DNA of 64,000 bases, taken from assembly GCA_902798695.1 (NCBI GenBank), contig CADBXK010000001.1, positions 682,001 to 746,000 of the forward strand, given 5' to 3'. The notes below the pieces were generated by a model. That model was not told where the DNA came from, did not search any database, and was given only the letters and a program-made list of their open reading frames with translations. Each line of letters begins with the position of its first letter. The first letter of the stretch is position 1. Of this stretch, positions 9,001 through 18,007 are shown one piece after another. The position numbers and the translations under genes were made by a program. The stretch is from Oscillospiraceae bacterium. GTDB lineage: Bacteria > Bacillota > Clostridia > Oscillospirales > Ruminococcaceae.

Positions 9001-9470
9001 ATTCTACGTATCAATTCACTCTGAACAAAAGGTTTCCCTGCTTCTACTGAAATCACCGATTTTTCAAGTATTGTTTTAGGTATAGTATATGAACAAGCAG
9101 AAGCAATTGAACAGAAAACAATCCTTGTTTTTTTTCTAAATACTCGAAATAAAACACCCATTCTTTTTATCTCATATTCATTTGAAGAACTCTCAATAGG
9201 ACGCAACACCAAATCACGATAGGGAAAAACCTCAGCAACCTTATCACCAACAAAACAATTAAAGTCACTACACAAAGCCTGTGCACTTTGTTCATCTGGC
9301 GTTAAAACTAAAACTAATTTTTCACTAGATTGCTCATATATATTTAAAATTAAATTAGCTTTATTTACAGAAGGAAGACCAATAGCCATAGCCACTTTTT
9401 TGTTATTAATGCAATTGTTTAATATTTGTGTTTGATCCAGTTTACTTAACAACTGGGTAAAAATATTCAT
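6048..9470 (-). CDS. mfd: Transcription-repair coupling factor Mfd
   Basis: An ATP-dependent DNA translocase that pushes stalled RNA polymerase off lesions and recruits UvrA. It has about 1140 residues, normal for the family. In order: N-terminal UvrB-like domains, a CarD-like RNA polymerase interaction domain (LNVGDLVVHVSYGIGSFEGI), the RecG-like motor with Walker A GDVGFGKTEVALRA and DEEQRFGV, helicase motifs LSATPIPRT and QLRGRIGRA, and the C-terminal TRCF domain. ATG at 9470 follows AGAGGAG by 10 nt; an in-frame TTG 21 nt upstream lies in that site and is rejected. It heads an operon with ydcF, mnmA and tcdA. Confidence 0.96.
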   Translation of the reverse strand: MNIFTQLLSKLDQTQILNNCINNKKVAMAIGLPSVNKANLILNIYEQSSEKLVLVLTPDEQSAQALCSDFNCFVGDKVAEVFPYRDLVLRPIESSSNEYEIKRMGVLFRVFRKKTRIVFCSIASACSYTIPKTILEKSVISVEAGKPFVQSELIRRISDIGYVKRDQIDGTGQFAVRGAIVDIFPASMKTPIRIEYWGDDIDSICFFDLETQRRSDKLDILEICPVCEFILNQTEFIDSVKPIIDSDISLNAKLKIESDLEKIQQGALISNIDKYISVIYKNKATILDYFDDGIFLVSEQKAVEKALIDENNQWSEDLEILFDEGELCRPLKDIKPDISDFLNSVYENVVFLENFSHKLDNCKLSEIISFNAINLGNWSGERKVLVEELEFYTEKDFTVIVMAGTKKAADMLSKDLLVLGIVAPVIEYDHDIKGGGVYITSGAISSGFEYPDAKFAVISVTKFKYRDSGNKKKSVKGQIRSLADLNVGDLVVHVSYGIGSFEGIEKISVRDVEKDYIKIKYAGTNVLYVPVTQLDLVSKYMGSDEGRVKLNKLGTDDWKRTKRRVKKEAAQMAKELIELYAKRQNTKGFAFSPDGDWMVNFERHFEYEETQDQLTAIADIKRDMESERPMERLLCGDVGFGKTEVALRAAFKCVLDGKQCAFLCPTTILAWQHYRTLIARLGDFPVNVELLSRFKTPKQQKDIINKLKTGNVDIIVGTHRLVQKDIEFKDLGLAIVDEEQRFGVSQKEKFKQLFNGIDILFLSATPIPRTLNMAMSGIRDMSVLEEPPQDRQPIQTYVMEYEPSIIAEAIRKELRRNGQVYYIHNRISTITHCKAKIQKLVPDAKIGVAHGQMGEKELSLVWDQVLNHEIDILICTTIIETGVDIANANTMIVEHADYMGLSQLYQLRGRIGRAKRRAFAYFTFDRGKVLSEIATKRLSAIREFTRFGSGFRIALRDLEIRGAGSLLGERQHGQMETVGYDMYIRILNEAVCEAQGKKPEKEFVDCAIDIPISAHIPEKYISNISQRLEIYRKIAAIENEDDKMDLIDELIDRFGDPAKSVIGLMDVAILRARAAKLGFNEIVADGVALKFYPAKLEIEKMADIVDRLNGRASLNVGEKPYLSVKVLKDSFLDVIKLVLE

Positions 9471-9556
9471 ATTGGTATGGTCTCCTCTCAAACTAAAAAA
9501 TATATTGTGTAATAAAGTTTAACATGCAAAAATGTGAAAAATATGGCATAAAACAA

Positions 9557-9605
9557 AATTAAATATTATAGGCAACTTAAATTTTGTTGCCTATAATATT
9601 TAATT
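9557..9605 (-). terminator. Terminator overlapping the pth stop codon
   Basis: A 20-bp perfect stem (9557-9576 with 9586-9605) around a 9-nt loop, followed on the minus strand by TTTTGTTTTA. The pth stop codon lies inside the stem. It ends the prs-pth transcript before mfd. Confidence 0.88.
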
Positions 9606-10220
9606 AAATTTATTCATTGCTTCTTCTACTTTTTCACAAACCATCAGTTTCACTGCCTCAACAACACATTTATTAGCTTTATTAATCTTGACAATATCAT
9701 TATCATCAAAGCGAGAAAGAACCCATCTGCCAAGATCATATTCTCTACTAGGCTTAGCACCAACACCAATTTTTATTCGGCTAAAAGTTTCTTCTCCTGT
9801 AGAATATATAATGCTTTTTATACCGTTGTGTCCCCCAGCGCTACCTTTCTTTCTAATCCTTATCTTTCCCGGATCAAAAGAAATATCGTCAAACAAAACT
9901 ATTATATCACTAACATCAAGTTTATAATATTCTCGTGCTGCCTCAACCGCAATTCCACTTTCATTCATAAACGTCAATGGTTTAACTAACAAACACCTAA
10001 CACCATTAATTACTCCATCACCAACTAAAGCCTTAAACTTATGTTTGTCTACGTTTATGTCAAACTCATTCGCTATAGAATCTATAGCCTTAAAACCTAC
10101 ATTATGTCGTGTATTATCATATTTAGGGCCCGGATTTCCCAACCCAACAACTATCTTTTTAATAGGCCCACCACCACTAGACCTACTTTTTAGTTTTTCA
10201 AATAAATCAAACACACTCAT
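9600..10220 (-). CDS. pth: Peptidyl-tRNA hydrolase
   Basis: It cleaves peptidyl-tRNA released from stalled ribosomes to recycle tRNA. There are 206 residues, with an N-terminal extension of about 20 residues (SSGGGPIKK) before the usual start of the fold. Signatures are VVGLGNPGPKYDNTRHNVGF, including the catalytic His; KPLTFMNESG; VLFDDISFDPGKIRIRKKG; and GGHNGIKSI. ATG at 10220 lies 6 nt after the prs stop. The pair prs-pth is common in Firmicutes. Confidence 0.95.
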   Translation of the reverse strand: MSVFDLFEKLKSRSSGGGPIKKIVVGLGNPGPKYDNTRHNVGFKAIDSIANEFDINVDKHKFKALVGDGVINGVRCLLVKPLTFMNESGIAVEAAREYYKLDVSDIIVLFDDISFDPGKIRIRKKGSAGGHNGIKSIIYSTGEETFSRIKIGVGAKPSREYDLGRWVLSRFDDNDIVKINKANKCVVEAVKLMVCEKVEEAMNKFN

Positions 10221-10226
10221 ATTAAA

Positions 10227-11186
10227 TCACCCAAACAAAGGAGATATAGACTCATCCTCATATACTCTCTGAATTGATTCAGCAAAAACAGGCGCAACAG
10301 ATATCATTTTTATTTTATCAATTTGTTTTTCTTTTGCAAGTGGAACCGTATCTAAAATAACAAGTTCTTTAATAACCGAATTTTGTATTCTCTCAATTGC
10401 CGGACCCGATAAAACTCCATGAGTTGCACATGCATAAACTTCTTTTGCACCACCCATTTCAATGATAGCCTTAGCTGCATTACATAAAGTTCCAGCAGTA
10501 TCAATCATATCATCTGCAATTAGAACACGTTTCCCACGAACATCTCCAATAATATTCATAACTTCAGACACATTAGCCTTAGGACGTCTTTTGTCTACAA
10601 TAGCAAGAGCAACATTTAACCTCTCAGCCAAGTTTCTCGCTCTAGTAACAGAACCAAGGTCTGGCGAAACCACCATAACATTCTCTTTGTCATCTTTAAA
10701 TAATTCTTGAAAATATGGAGCAATGACCGGAACGCCCAACAAATGATCAACAGGTATATCAAAAAAACCTTGAATTTGAGGAGCATGAAGATCCATAGTT
10801 AAAATTCTATTTGCACCTGCCGTTGTTATCAAATCCGCACATAGTTTAGCAGAAATCGGATCTCTAGATCTTGCTTTTCTATCTTGTCTAGCATATCCAA
10901 AATAAGGAATAACAGCCGTAATTCTGCCTGCAGAAGCTCTCTTTAAAGCATCTATCATAATTAATAGTTCCATTAAATTAGTGTTAACTGGATAGCAAGT
11001 TGATTGAACAACAAAACAATCAGACCCACGAACAGATTCTTTAATGGAAACAGAAATTTCTCCATCACTAAATGTTTCAACAGTTGCCTCACCCATATCA
11101 ATTTTTAGTTGCTTTGCAATCATCTCAGCAACCATCACATTAGAATTACCAGTAAAAATTTTAATATCCTTGCCATGCAAACTCAT
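10227..11186 (-). CDS. prs: Ribose-phosphate pyrophosphokinase (PRPP synthetase)
   Basis: It makes PRPP from ribose 5-phosphate and ATP for nucleotide, His, Trp and NAD synthesis. It has 319 residues. Visible motifs: [20 protein letters not shown], the metal-binding [11 protein letters not shown], and the PRPP loop [14 protein letters not shown]. Two in-frame ATGs compete. The upstream one (11195) directly abuts AGGGGG, leaving no spacer. The second (11186) lies 9 nt after it and is chosen. It forms an operon with pth. Confidence 0.96.
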   Translation of the reverse strand: MSLHGKDIKIFTGNSNVMVAEMIAKQLKIDMGEATVETFSDGEISVSIKESVRGSDCFVVQSTCYPVNTNLMELLIMIDALKRASAGRITAVIPYFGYARQDRKARSRDPISAKLCADLITTAGANRILTMDLHAPQIQGFFDIPVDHLLGVPVIAPYFQELFKDDKENVMVVSPDLGSVTRARNLAERLNVALAIVDKRRPKANVSEVMNIIGDVRGKRVLIADDMIDTAGTLCNAAKAIIEMGGAKEVYACATHGVLSGPAIERIQNSVIKELVILDTVPLAKEKQIDKIKMISVAPVFAESIQRVYEDESISPLFG

Positions 11187-11367
11187 TGTTGGCATCCCCC
11201 TAAAAAGTACAATTTGTTCAAATGATATATTAAATAAAAAATATATTACGACATTAAGTAATATTATATACTAATTACATTTTGTTATCAATAACAAATT
11301 AAAATTAATAAAAAATATAAAAATAAATTCGTCATGTATTTTATACATTTTATTTGTCAAGTTGATA

Positions 11368-11396
11368 TTGCAATTAAAAACAAAAAGTATTATAAT
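11368..11396 (+). promoter_or_regulatory. Promoter for pduL
   Basis: TTGCAA (11368-11373), 17-nt spacer, TATAAT (11391-11396). The transcript leader then contains GGTATCT (11436-11442) and AGATACC (11453-11459), a 7-bp hairpin 24 nt before the start codon that could affect translation. Confidence 0.65.
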
Positions 11397-11482
11397 GAAA
11401 CACACCAACTTATTTTACTTTTTAGCAATATATGTGGTATCTCATTTTAAGCAGATACCTACCAAAAAGGAGTAATCGAAAA

Positions 11483-12061
11483 ATGGTCAAATCTTTTATG
11501 ATTGAAACTTCTGCACGTCATGTACACTTGAGCAAAGAAGCTGTAGAAATTTTGTTTGGTAAAAATTACAAGTTAACACTGAAAAAAGACCTTTCTCAAC
11601 CTGGTCAATATGCTTGCAATGAAAAAGTAGATATTGTTGGTTTAAAATCCACAATCAAAAATGTTTCGATAATTGGTCCTGAAAGATCATATGTTCAGGT
11701 AGAAGTTTCTTTAACCGATGCTAGAAAACTTGGACTAACCCCTCCAATTAGAGAGTCTGGAGATTTGAAACATAGTGCAGGATGCACTTTGATTGGTCCA
11801 AAAGGTTCTTTAGAAATTAAGGAAGGTCTTATTATTTCTAAGCGCCACCTTCATGCTAAACCAACTGATGCAGAAAAATTAAATGTAAAAAACGGTGAAA
11901 TCATTTGGGTAAAAATTGAAAATCCAGAAAGAACCACAATTTTTGGAGATGTCGTTGTTAGAATATCTCCCGATTATTCTCTGGCTATGCATATAGATAC
12001 CGACGAGGCCAATGCTGCAAATTGTAGTTTGCAATCTCAAGGTGAGATTATTAAAATATGA
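11483..12061 (+). CDS. pduL: PduL-type phosphate acyltransferase (phosphotransacetylase)
   Basis: It converts acyl-CoA plus phosphate to acyl-phosphate and CoA, and is unrelated in fold to Pta. 192 residues, two beta-barrel repeats. Histidines expected to hold zinc are visible in SARHVHLS near the start, SKRHLHAKP in the middle and AMHIDTDEANA near the end. ATG at 11483 follows AAGGAG by 10 nt; the frame is open upstream but without a start signal. No microcompartment shell genes are present and no encapsulation peptide precedes the fold. It therefore probably serves as the housekeeping enzyme that turns PFL-derived acetyl-CoA into acetyl-phosphate. No ackA is in the window. Confidence 0.9.
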   Translation: MVKSFMIETSARHVHLSKEAVEILFGKNYKLTLKKDLSQPGQYACNEKVDIVGLKSTIKNVSIIGPERSYVQVEVSLTDARKLGLTPPIRESGDLKHSAGCTLIGPKGSLEIKEGLIISKRHLHAKPTDAEKLNVKNGEIIWVKIENPERTTIFGDVVVRISPDYSLAMHIDTDEANAANCSLQSQGEIIKI

Positions 12062-12184
12062 ATGTTTTCTAAATGCAACGTATTGTTTTCAACACACTTA
12101 CCCAAAATATTAAGCGCTCTGGTAAATCCTATATTAAACTTTTAATGTAAGTCATGTATTTCATAGTAAGGAGTGAATTAACGT

Positions 12185-12478
12185 ATGGGAAAAAACAATT
12201 TCTTTTTATATAAAAAAAGACCTTTAGTTAGAAAAGATAATGTGATATATTATGGTTATATGTATGAAAATGTTGTTGCAATGTTAACTATTAAATCAAC
12301 TCACAAAGTAAAAAATTTAGATATAGGTGATGACATTCAAATTCAACTTATTTCAACCGACCCAAAAGCATCTCCACAAGACGTAGTAATTAAACACAGT
12401 GAAAAGAAAAATCTTTTTGATGCTCTAGATATAGCTGAAGTTTGGATAGATCGCTATACAAAAAAATTAAAAAACTAA
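12185..12478 (+). CDS. Conserved small protein of unknown function (97 aa)
   Basis: I recognise the pattern as a hypothetical protein recurrent in Ruminococcaceae-like genomes, without a named domain. It begins NFFLYKKRPLVRKDNVIYYG, continues with beta-rich segments (VVAMLTIKS, DIQIQLISTDP) and ends in a helix (LFDALDIAEVWIDRY). It is charged, cytoplasmic, and lacks cysteines, signal or membrane segment. ATG follows AAGGAG by 11 nt. It lies 124 nt after pduL and ahead of a strong terminator, so it may be co-transcribed with pduL. No function can be assigned. Confidence 0.7.
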   Translation: MGKNNFFLYKKRPLVRKDNVIYYGYMYENVVAMLTIKSTHKVKNLDIGDDIQIQLISTDPKASPQDVVIKHSEKKNLFDALDIAEVWIDRYTKKLKN

Positions 12479-12502
12479 AATAAATTAATTTATATTTTTT
12501 AT

Positions 12503-12536
12503 GTTGTCTGATTATAGAATTTTTTAATCAGACAAC
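12503..12536 (+). terminator. Rho-independent terminator
   Basis: GTTGTCTGATTA (12503-12514) pairs perfectly with TAATCAGACAAC (12525-12536), followed by TTTATTTTTTT. It ends the pduL/97-aa gene transcript. Confidence 0.9.
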
Positions 12537-12540
12537 TTTA

Positions 12541-13394
12541 TTTTTTTCCATAATAATCTAAAAATATCAAACATGAAAACATCGGACTATTTATAATTTT
12601 ACAGCATTTTATATTGAATATTTTGTTATTTTTGATTTCACTCCAAAATATTATCACAAAATACAAAAAAAGCTTGCATTATCTACAATATTAAGTTAAT
12701 ATATAAGTCGCAGTTTTTTGTTTGAATCGCGATTCACAAAAATCTTATAGTTAAATTATTTTAAAAACTGTTTAAAACAATTAACTACTAATATGAAACT
12801 ATGCATATACATATAATTTTTAATATTTTATTTAATAGCATTAGTAAACTCTATGCTCTCAAATGGTAAATAAAACAAAATCAACAGTTCGATTTTGTAT
12901 GTTATAGATTTTCAATTTTATTTTTTATTGCTAAATTTTATAACATAAATTTTAATTTGATGTAAAAAATTAATTATTTAAGATGTATTTAGTTGTCTAA
13001 TTGTAGTAATATTTCACAAATATATGTGTTATTTTTATATTTTTTGAATATTTTCATAAAATTTTGAACAAAAATATATTAAAAGCACATTTAGTTTATT
13101 ACTATTCAATTAATTTGCTGTTTGTTTTTCAAAAAAGCTTATTACTACAATGATTTTTATATCTTTTAATTGTGTTTTTTAGCCAAATTATTTTTATACT
13201 AAAAGTATATACACTAAACGTGTTTTCGATTAGTATAACAATTTTGGTTATAGTAGTAGGCCTTTGTTATGAAAAACTAGTTGACAGCCCATTAAACAAG
13301 GTGTATAATCTTGTTAAAATACATTAAGCACTCCAATTAGTGCATAGTTAATTGTTTAATAACAAAAACCAATGTTAAAAATGGAGGTATTTTA
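12541..13394. other. 854-nt AT-rich intergenic region upstream of HU
   Basis: No open frame with coding character and no recognised RNA. It is nearly all A/T. Two local structures stand out: the palindrome GAATCGCGATTC at 12724-12735, GC-containing in an otherwise A/T field, and a hairpin ACAAAATC/GATTTTGT at 12875-12898. The HU promoter lies at its right end. Confidence 0.6.
13281..13309 (+). promoter_or_regulatory. Strong promoter for HU
   Basis: TTGACA (13281-13286), 17-nt spacer, TATAAT (13304-13309): full consensus, as expected for an abundant nucleoid protein. Confidence 0.85.
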
Positions 13395-13670
13395 ATGACT
13401 AAATCAGATTTAATCGCCACTGTGGCAGAATCAGCAGGATTAACTAAGAAAGATACTGAAAAAGTAGTTTCCGGTTTATTAGCAGCTATAACAAATGCTC
13501 TTGTTTCTGGAGACAAAGTTCAAATTGTTGGTTTTGGTACATTTGAAGTTCGTGACCGTAAAGAACGTGAAGGTCGTAACCCTTCTAATGGTAAACCTAT
13601 GATCATTCCAGCAAGTCGCGTTCCTGCTTTTAAAGCTGGAAAATCACTTAAAGACGCTGTTTCAAAATAA
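13395..13670 (+). CDS. hup: DNA-binding protein HU
   Basis: A dimeric histone-like protein that bends DNA and compacts the nucleoid. It has 91 residues, the standard length. It opens MTKSDLIATVAE and contains VQIVGFGTFEVRDR. The arm region GRNPSNGKPMIIPASRVPAFK holds the Pro that intercalates into DNA. ATG lies after GGAGG. The codons look more biased than in neighbours (many GGT, CGT and GCT), consistent with high expression. It is monocistronic, with its own promoter and terminator. Confidence 0.97.
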   Translation: MTKSDLIATVAESAGLTKKDTEKVVSGLLAAITNALVSGDKVQIVGFGTFEVRDRKEREGRNPSNGKPMIIPASRVPAFKAGKSLKDAVSK

Positions 13671-13695
13671 GGACTATTGTTTGTTTTTTAATACT

Positions 13696-13728
13696 AAGCA
13701 CTGTCATTATCTATTTATGATAGTGCTT
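13696..13728 (+). terminator. Terminator after HU
   Basis: AAGCACTGTCAT (13696-13707) pairs with ATGATAGTGCTT (13717-13728) with one G-T pair, followed by TTTATTTC. Confidence 0.88.
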
Positions 13729-13745
13729 TTTATTTCAATTTAATA

Positions 13746-13774
13746 GAATATAGGTTAATTATAGCATACAAAAT
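13746..13774 (+). promoter_or_regulatory. Candidate sigma-E promoter for the rqcP-yabPQ cluster
   Basis: GAATATA (13746-13752) and CATACAAAAT (from 13765) resemble the sporulation sigma-E -35 (KMATATT) and -10 (CATACAMT), with 12 nt between them. In Bacillus, yabP and yabQ are sigma-E controlled. The match is by eye only. Confidence 0.3.
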
Positions 13775-13864
13775 TGTCTAAACTTGCGACTTTCTGCAAA
13801 TTTAAGTTCAATTTTATTAAATAAGAATATTAAAAAATTTAAAAAAATATGATAGGAGCAAAAA

Positions 13865-14104
13865 TTGAGATTAGATAAATTTTTAAAAGTTTCAAGACTT
13901 ATTAAAAGACGTACTGTAGCTAACGAAGCATGCGATGCAGGAAAAATTTTAGTAAACCAAAAAGTTGCACGTGCCTCATATTCGGTTAAAGAGGAGGATG
14001 TTATAGAAATAAACATAGGCAATAAACCTCTAAAAGTGCGTGTTAAAAAAATTTTAGAGCATGCAAACAAAGAAAACGTCACTGAAATGTATGAGGTAGT
14101 TTAG
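13865..14104 (+). CDS. rqcP: RqcP (YabO), S4-domain RNA-binding protein
   Basis: A small Hsp15-like S4-domain protein of 79 residues that works with RqcH in ribosome-associated quality control, helping add C-terminal alanine tails to stalled nascent chains. The S4 fold is visible from the start: MRLDKFLKVSRLIKRRTVAN, then CDAGKILVN and ARASYSVKEEDVIEI. The start is TTG, 4-5 nt after AGGAGCA. It leads the conserved series rqcP-yabP-yabQ-divIC-yabR, which strongly supports the identity. Confidence 0.92.
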   Translation: MRLDKFLKVSRLIKRRTVANEACDAGKILVNQKVARASYSVKEEDVIEINIGNKPLKVRVKKILEHANKENVTEMYEVV

Positions 14105-14174
14105 TAATTAAAATCATATACTAGATTCAGTCTGAATAAACATTTTATAAACTAAAATGTAGGAGGATCAGACT

Positions 14175-14459
14175 ATGATTGAGGAAAAGAAAAATAATAA
14201 AGTATCTCATAACATTATTCTGGAAAACAGGAACAAATTAAGCATTTCAGGTGTTAATGACGTAGATAGTTTTGACGACAAACAAATTTCAGCCTTTACT
14301 GAGATGGGTTTTTTAACAATAAAAGGTTCTAATTTACACATAAATAAATTTAACACCCAAAATGGTGAATTAAACTTGTCTGGAAAAATTGACAGTTTGC
14401 TATATTCCAACAGAGAAAAATCTTCTACAACAAATCTCATATCAAAGCTATTTAAATGA
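14175..14459 (+). CDS. yabP: Sporulation protein YabP
   Basis: A 94-residue protein of the YabP family, required in Bacillus for forming the spore cortex. Family features are HNIILENRNKLSISGVNDVDSFDD, written here in two parts as HNIILENRNKL and SISGVNDVDSFDD, then TEMGFLTIKG and GELNLSGKIDSLLYS. No signal or membrane segment. A strong AGGAGG lies 9 nt before ATG. Its stop overlaps the yabQ start by 4 nt (ATGA), so the two are translationally coupled. The order matches Bacillus. Confidence 0.9.
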   Translation: MIEEKKNNKVSHNIILENRNKLSISGVNDVDSFDDKQISAFTEMGFLTIKGSNLHINKFNTQNGELNLSGKIDSLLYSNREKSSTTNLISKLFK

Positions 14460-14956
14460 TGTATATGGCATTTTCTCCCCCAGCAACAATCTTTTTACTG
14501 TCAATAATACTGGGTATGTGTTTTGGATCATTGTGGGACATTTTTCGAATATTACGCCTAAGCATTCCCTCCGGCAAAATATTTATTTTTATTCAAGATG
14601 TAATATATTCTTTAATCATTTGTTTAGCAACACTAATATTTTTTTATTTTTTCACATTCGGTGGCTTTAGACTTTTTGTGTTGATAGGTGAATTTTTTGG
14701 GTTTGTAATTTATTATTTCACAATAGGTCATATTATTTTTAATATTTTCAAAATAATAATACACTTTTTACATAAACTAATTTGGATTTTAACATGGCCT
14801 TTACGAAAATTTTTGACTAAAACACTATATTTTTTTAAACAATTATTGTGTAATTTTAACCAAAAGATAAAAAAATATATACACATTAAGAAAAAAGCCT
14901 TGCATTTAAACAACATATCATTGTATAATATGATAAAATCAAAAATTAGTAAATAA
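14456..14956 (+). CDS. yabQ: Sporulation membrane protein YabQ
   Basis: A 166-residue membrane protein of the YabQ family, required for cortex assembly and located in the forespore outer membrane in Bacillus. Hydrophobic helices lie near residues 8-28, 45-70 and 72-98. The conserved portion is GMCFGSLWDIFRILR. The C-terminal third is basic and probably cytoplasmic. There is no separate ribosome binding site: the ATG overlaps the yabP TGA, so translation is coupled. Family and gene order both support the call. Confidence 0.9.
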   Translation: MMYMAFSPPATIFLLSIILGMCFGSLWDIFRILRLSIPSGKIFIFIQDVIYSLIICLATLIFFYFFTFGGFRLFVLIGEFFGFVIYYFTIGHIIFNIFKIIIHFLHKLIWILTWPLRKFLTKTLYFFKQLLCNFNQKIKKYIHIKKKALHLNNISLYNMIKSKISK

Positions 14957-14979
14957 AAAACTATTTTTGAGGGTATGAT

Positions 14980-15279
14980 ATGTTTAAAGTTAGAAATAGT
15001 AGGCAAAAGTCTAAACGATGGATTTTTAGAATATTTCTTATATTTTTCGCAACATGCGTCATTATTCAGCTTGTAAATGTTCATGTTAATATATCAAGAA
15101 AACAAAAAGAATTAAATGCTCTTCGCGAAAAACTGGATGTTCAAGTCCAACAAAATCAGCTACTTCAAAAACAGTTAGATTTCGGTGTTACTGATGAATA
15201 TATCGCCAAGGTAGCAAGAGAAAAATTAAATTTGGTGTTGCCTTCTGAGCGAATTTTTATTGATGTAACGAAGGAATAA
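14980..15279 (+). CDS. divIC: Cell division protein DivIC (septum formation initiator family)
   Basis: A 99-residue bitopic divisome protein that pairs with FtsL and DivIB at mid-cell. It has a short basic N-terminus, a single membrane helix at about residues 18-35, a coiled coil (KQKELNALREKLDVQVQQN), and the typical end DEYIAKVAREKLNLVLPSE. GAGGG lies just before ATG. It lies between yabQ and the S1 gene, as in Bacillus subtilis. Confidence 0.9.
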   Translation: MFKVRNSRQKSKRWIFRIFLIFFATCVIIQLVNVHVNISRKQKELNALREKLDVQVQQNQLLQKQLDFGVTDEYIAKVAREKLNLVLPSERIFIDVTKE

Positions 15280-15315
15280 ATATTTTTTTATTTTTAAGGA
15301 GGTTCTTTAAGTTAA

Positions 15316-15786
15316 ATGCAACTCGATGTTGGAGCCATAGTTGAAGGTAAGGTCACAGGAATAACCAAATTTGGTGCGTTTGTAGAAATTGAAAAAGGGG
15401 TTAATGGATTAGTTCATATTTCTGAAATTTCTGATTCTTACGTAACTGATGTGGCAGATTTTTTAGAAAAAGGTGATGAGGTTAAAGCCAAAGTATTGGC
15501 TGCAGACAACGGAAAAATTAGCTTGTCTTTAAAAGCTGTTGGTCCAGTTCATCCTAAAAATAATTCTAACCAAAGCAAATCAGGTAATAATTCAACTGAT
15601 TCTAAAAACAACAGAGACGCTGTTAAATCAAACGAACCGCCAAAGGTATATAAACCCTTCAAAAAAGAAGAACCTTTGTCTTTTGAAGAAATGCTGAGTC
15701 GTTTTAAGAAAAGCAGTGAAGAAAAAATGTCTGATATAAAACGCAATATGGATAACAAAAGAGGTTCATATTCTAAAAAACGTTAA
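15316..15786 (+). CDS. S1-domain RNA-binding protein (YabR-like)
   Basis: A single S1 domain fills residues 1-75 (VGAIVEGKVTGITKFGAFVE, GLVHISEIS, KISLSLKAV). A basic, low-complexity tail rich in Asn, Ser and Lys follows, with PLSFEEMLSRFKKSSEEK near the end, found in YabR-type and general-stress GSP13-like S1 proteins. It probably binds RNA or the 30S subunit; the exact role in Clostridia is not settled. AAGGAGG lies 13 nt before ATG, a rather long spacing. It is the last gene of the rqcP cluster, with a terminator following. Confidence 0.85.
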   Translation: MQLDVGAIVEGKVTGITKFGAFVEIEKGVNGLVHISEISDSYVTDVADFLEKGDEVKAKVLAADNGKISLSLKAVGPVHPKNNSNQSKSGNNSTDSKNNRDAVKSNEPPKVYKPFKKEEPLSFEEMLSRFKKSSEEKMSDIKRNMDNKRGSYSKKR

Positions 15787-15795
15787 GTTAATTGT

Positions 15796-15843
15796 AAAAA
15801 CACAGCTCTAATTAAACAATAGTTTTATTTGAGCTGTGTTTTT
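15796..15843 (+). terminator. Terminator of the rqcP-yabR cluster
   Basis: AAAAACACAGCTC (15796-15808) pairs with GAGCTGTGTTTTT (15831-15843), 22-nt loop, then TTT. Confidence 0.85.
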
Positions 15844-15851
15844 TATACAAC

Positions 15852-15890
15852 AAAAAATACAATTCCTCGAGATTGGGAATTGTATTTTTT
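15852..15890 (-). terminator. Terminator of gdhA
   Basis: A 15-bp perfect stem (15852-15866 with 15876-15890), 20 nt past the gdhA stop, with a T-run on the minus strand. It could also work in the plus direction. Confidence 0.85.
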
Positions 15891-15909
15891 AATTAAATTA
15901 ACCTATTTT

Positions 15910-17588
<1,679 letters not shown>

Positions 17589-17963
17589 ATGAAATTACTT
17601 GTGTTTGTATTAAATAATATAAATAAGCTAGATGATCTTTTAGTTGAACTGTCTAAAAAAGGTTTAAATGGAGCAACAATAATTAATTCTATAGGGATAG
17701 CTCAATCGCTTTATAAATCTAAAAATTCAAATACATATGAAAGTGTGATAATCAACTCTTTAAAAGCTCTGTTAGATAGCAATGACCACAATGAAAACAG
17801 AACTATTTTTGCAGTTGTTGATGAACCCCAAGAACAAATATTTTACAAAGCTGTTGACAAAGTAGTTGGTTCGCTATCCAAAGAAAACTCAGGAATAATT
17901 TTTACAATTCCAGTAGATTCCGTTATGGGTCTTTCATCTCAGCGAAACAAAGAAGAAAAATAA
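17589..17963 (+). CDS. PII-like signalling protein
   Basis: A 124-residue protein matching a clostridial branch of the nitrogen-regulatory PII/CutA fold. It has an N-terminal beta strand MKLLVFVLNNINKLDDLL, then GLNGATIINSIGIAQSL, a central RTIFAVVDEPQEQ strand and a C-terminal GIIFTIPVDSVMGLS. The classical PII T-loop with its uridylylation Tyr is not recognisable, so this is a PII-like and not a GlnB/GlnK protein. The ligand is unknown. ATG lies after AGGGAG. It is monocistronic and divergent from gdhA. Confidence 0.72.
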   Translation: MKLLVFVLNNINKLDDLLVELSKKGLNGATIINSIGIAQSLYKSKNSNTYESVIINSLKALLDSNDHNENRTIFAVVDEPQEQIFYKAVDKVVGSLSKENSGIIFTIPVDSVMGLSSQRNKEEK

Positions 17964-17997
17964 AAAACCAAGAGTATTTTATTACACTTGGTTTTTT
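17962..17997. terminator. Bidirectional terminator
   Basis: AAAAAACCAAG (17962-17972) pairs with CTTGGTTTTTT (17987-17997). It lies between the convergent PII-like gene and sigK. Confidence 0.85.
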
Positions 17998-18007
17998 ATT
18001 TTAAACA

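Noticed and set aside
11432..11482. N-terminal extension of PduL acting as an encapsulation peptide
   Set aside because: The extra 17 codons have no start signal, while AAGGAG lies 10 nt before the ATG at 11483. The extension would also run through the leader hairpin.
12541..13394. Origin of replication or dif site in the AT-rich gap
   Set aside because: No DnaA-box cluster, no dnaA/dnaN neighbours, and no dif-like XerCD arms could be recognised.
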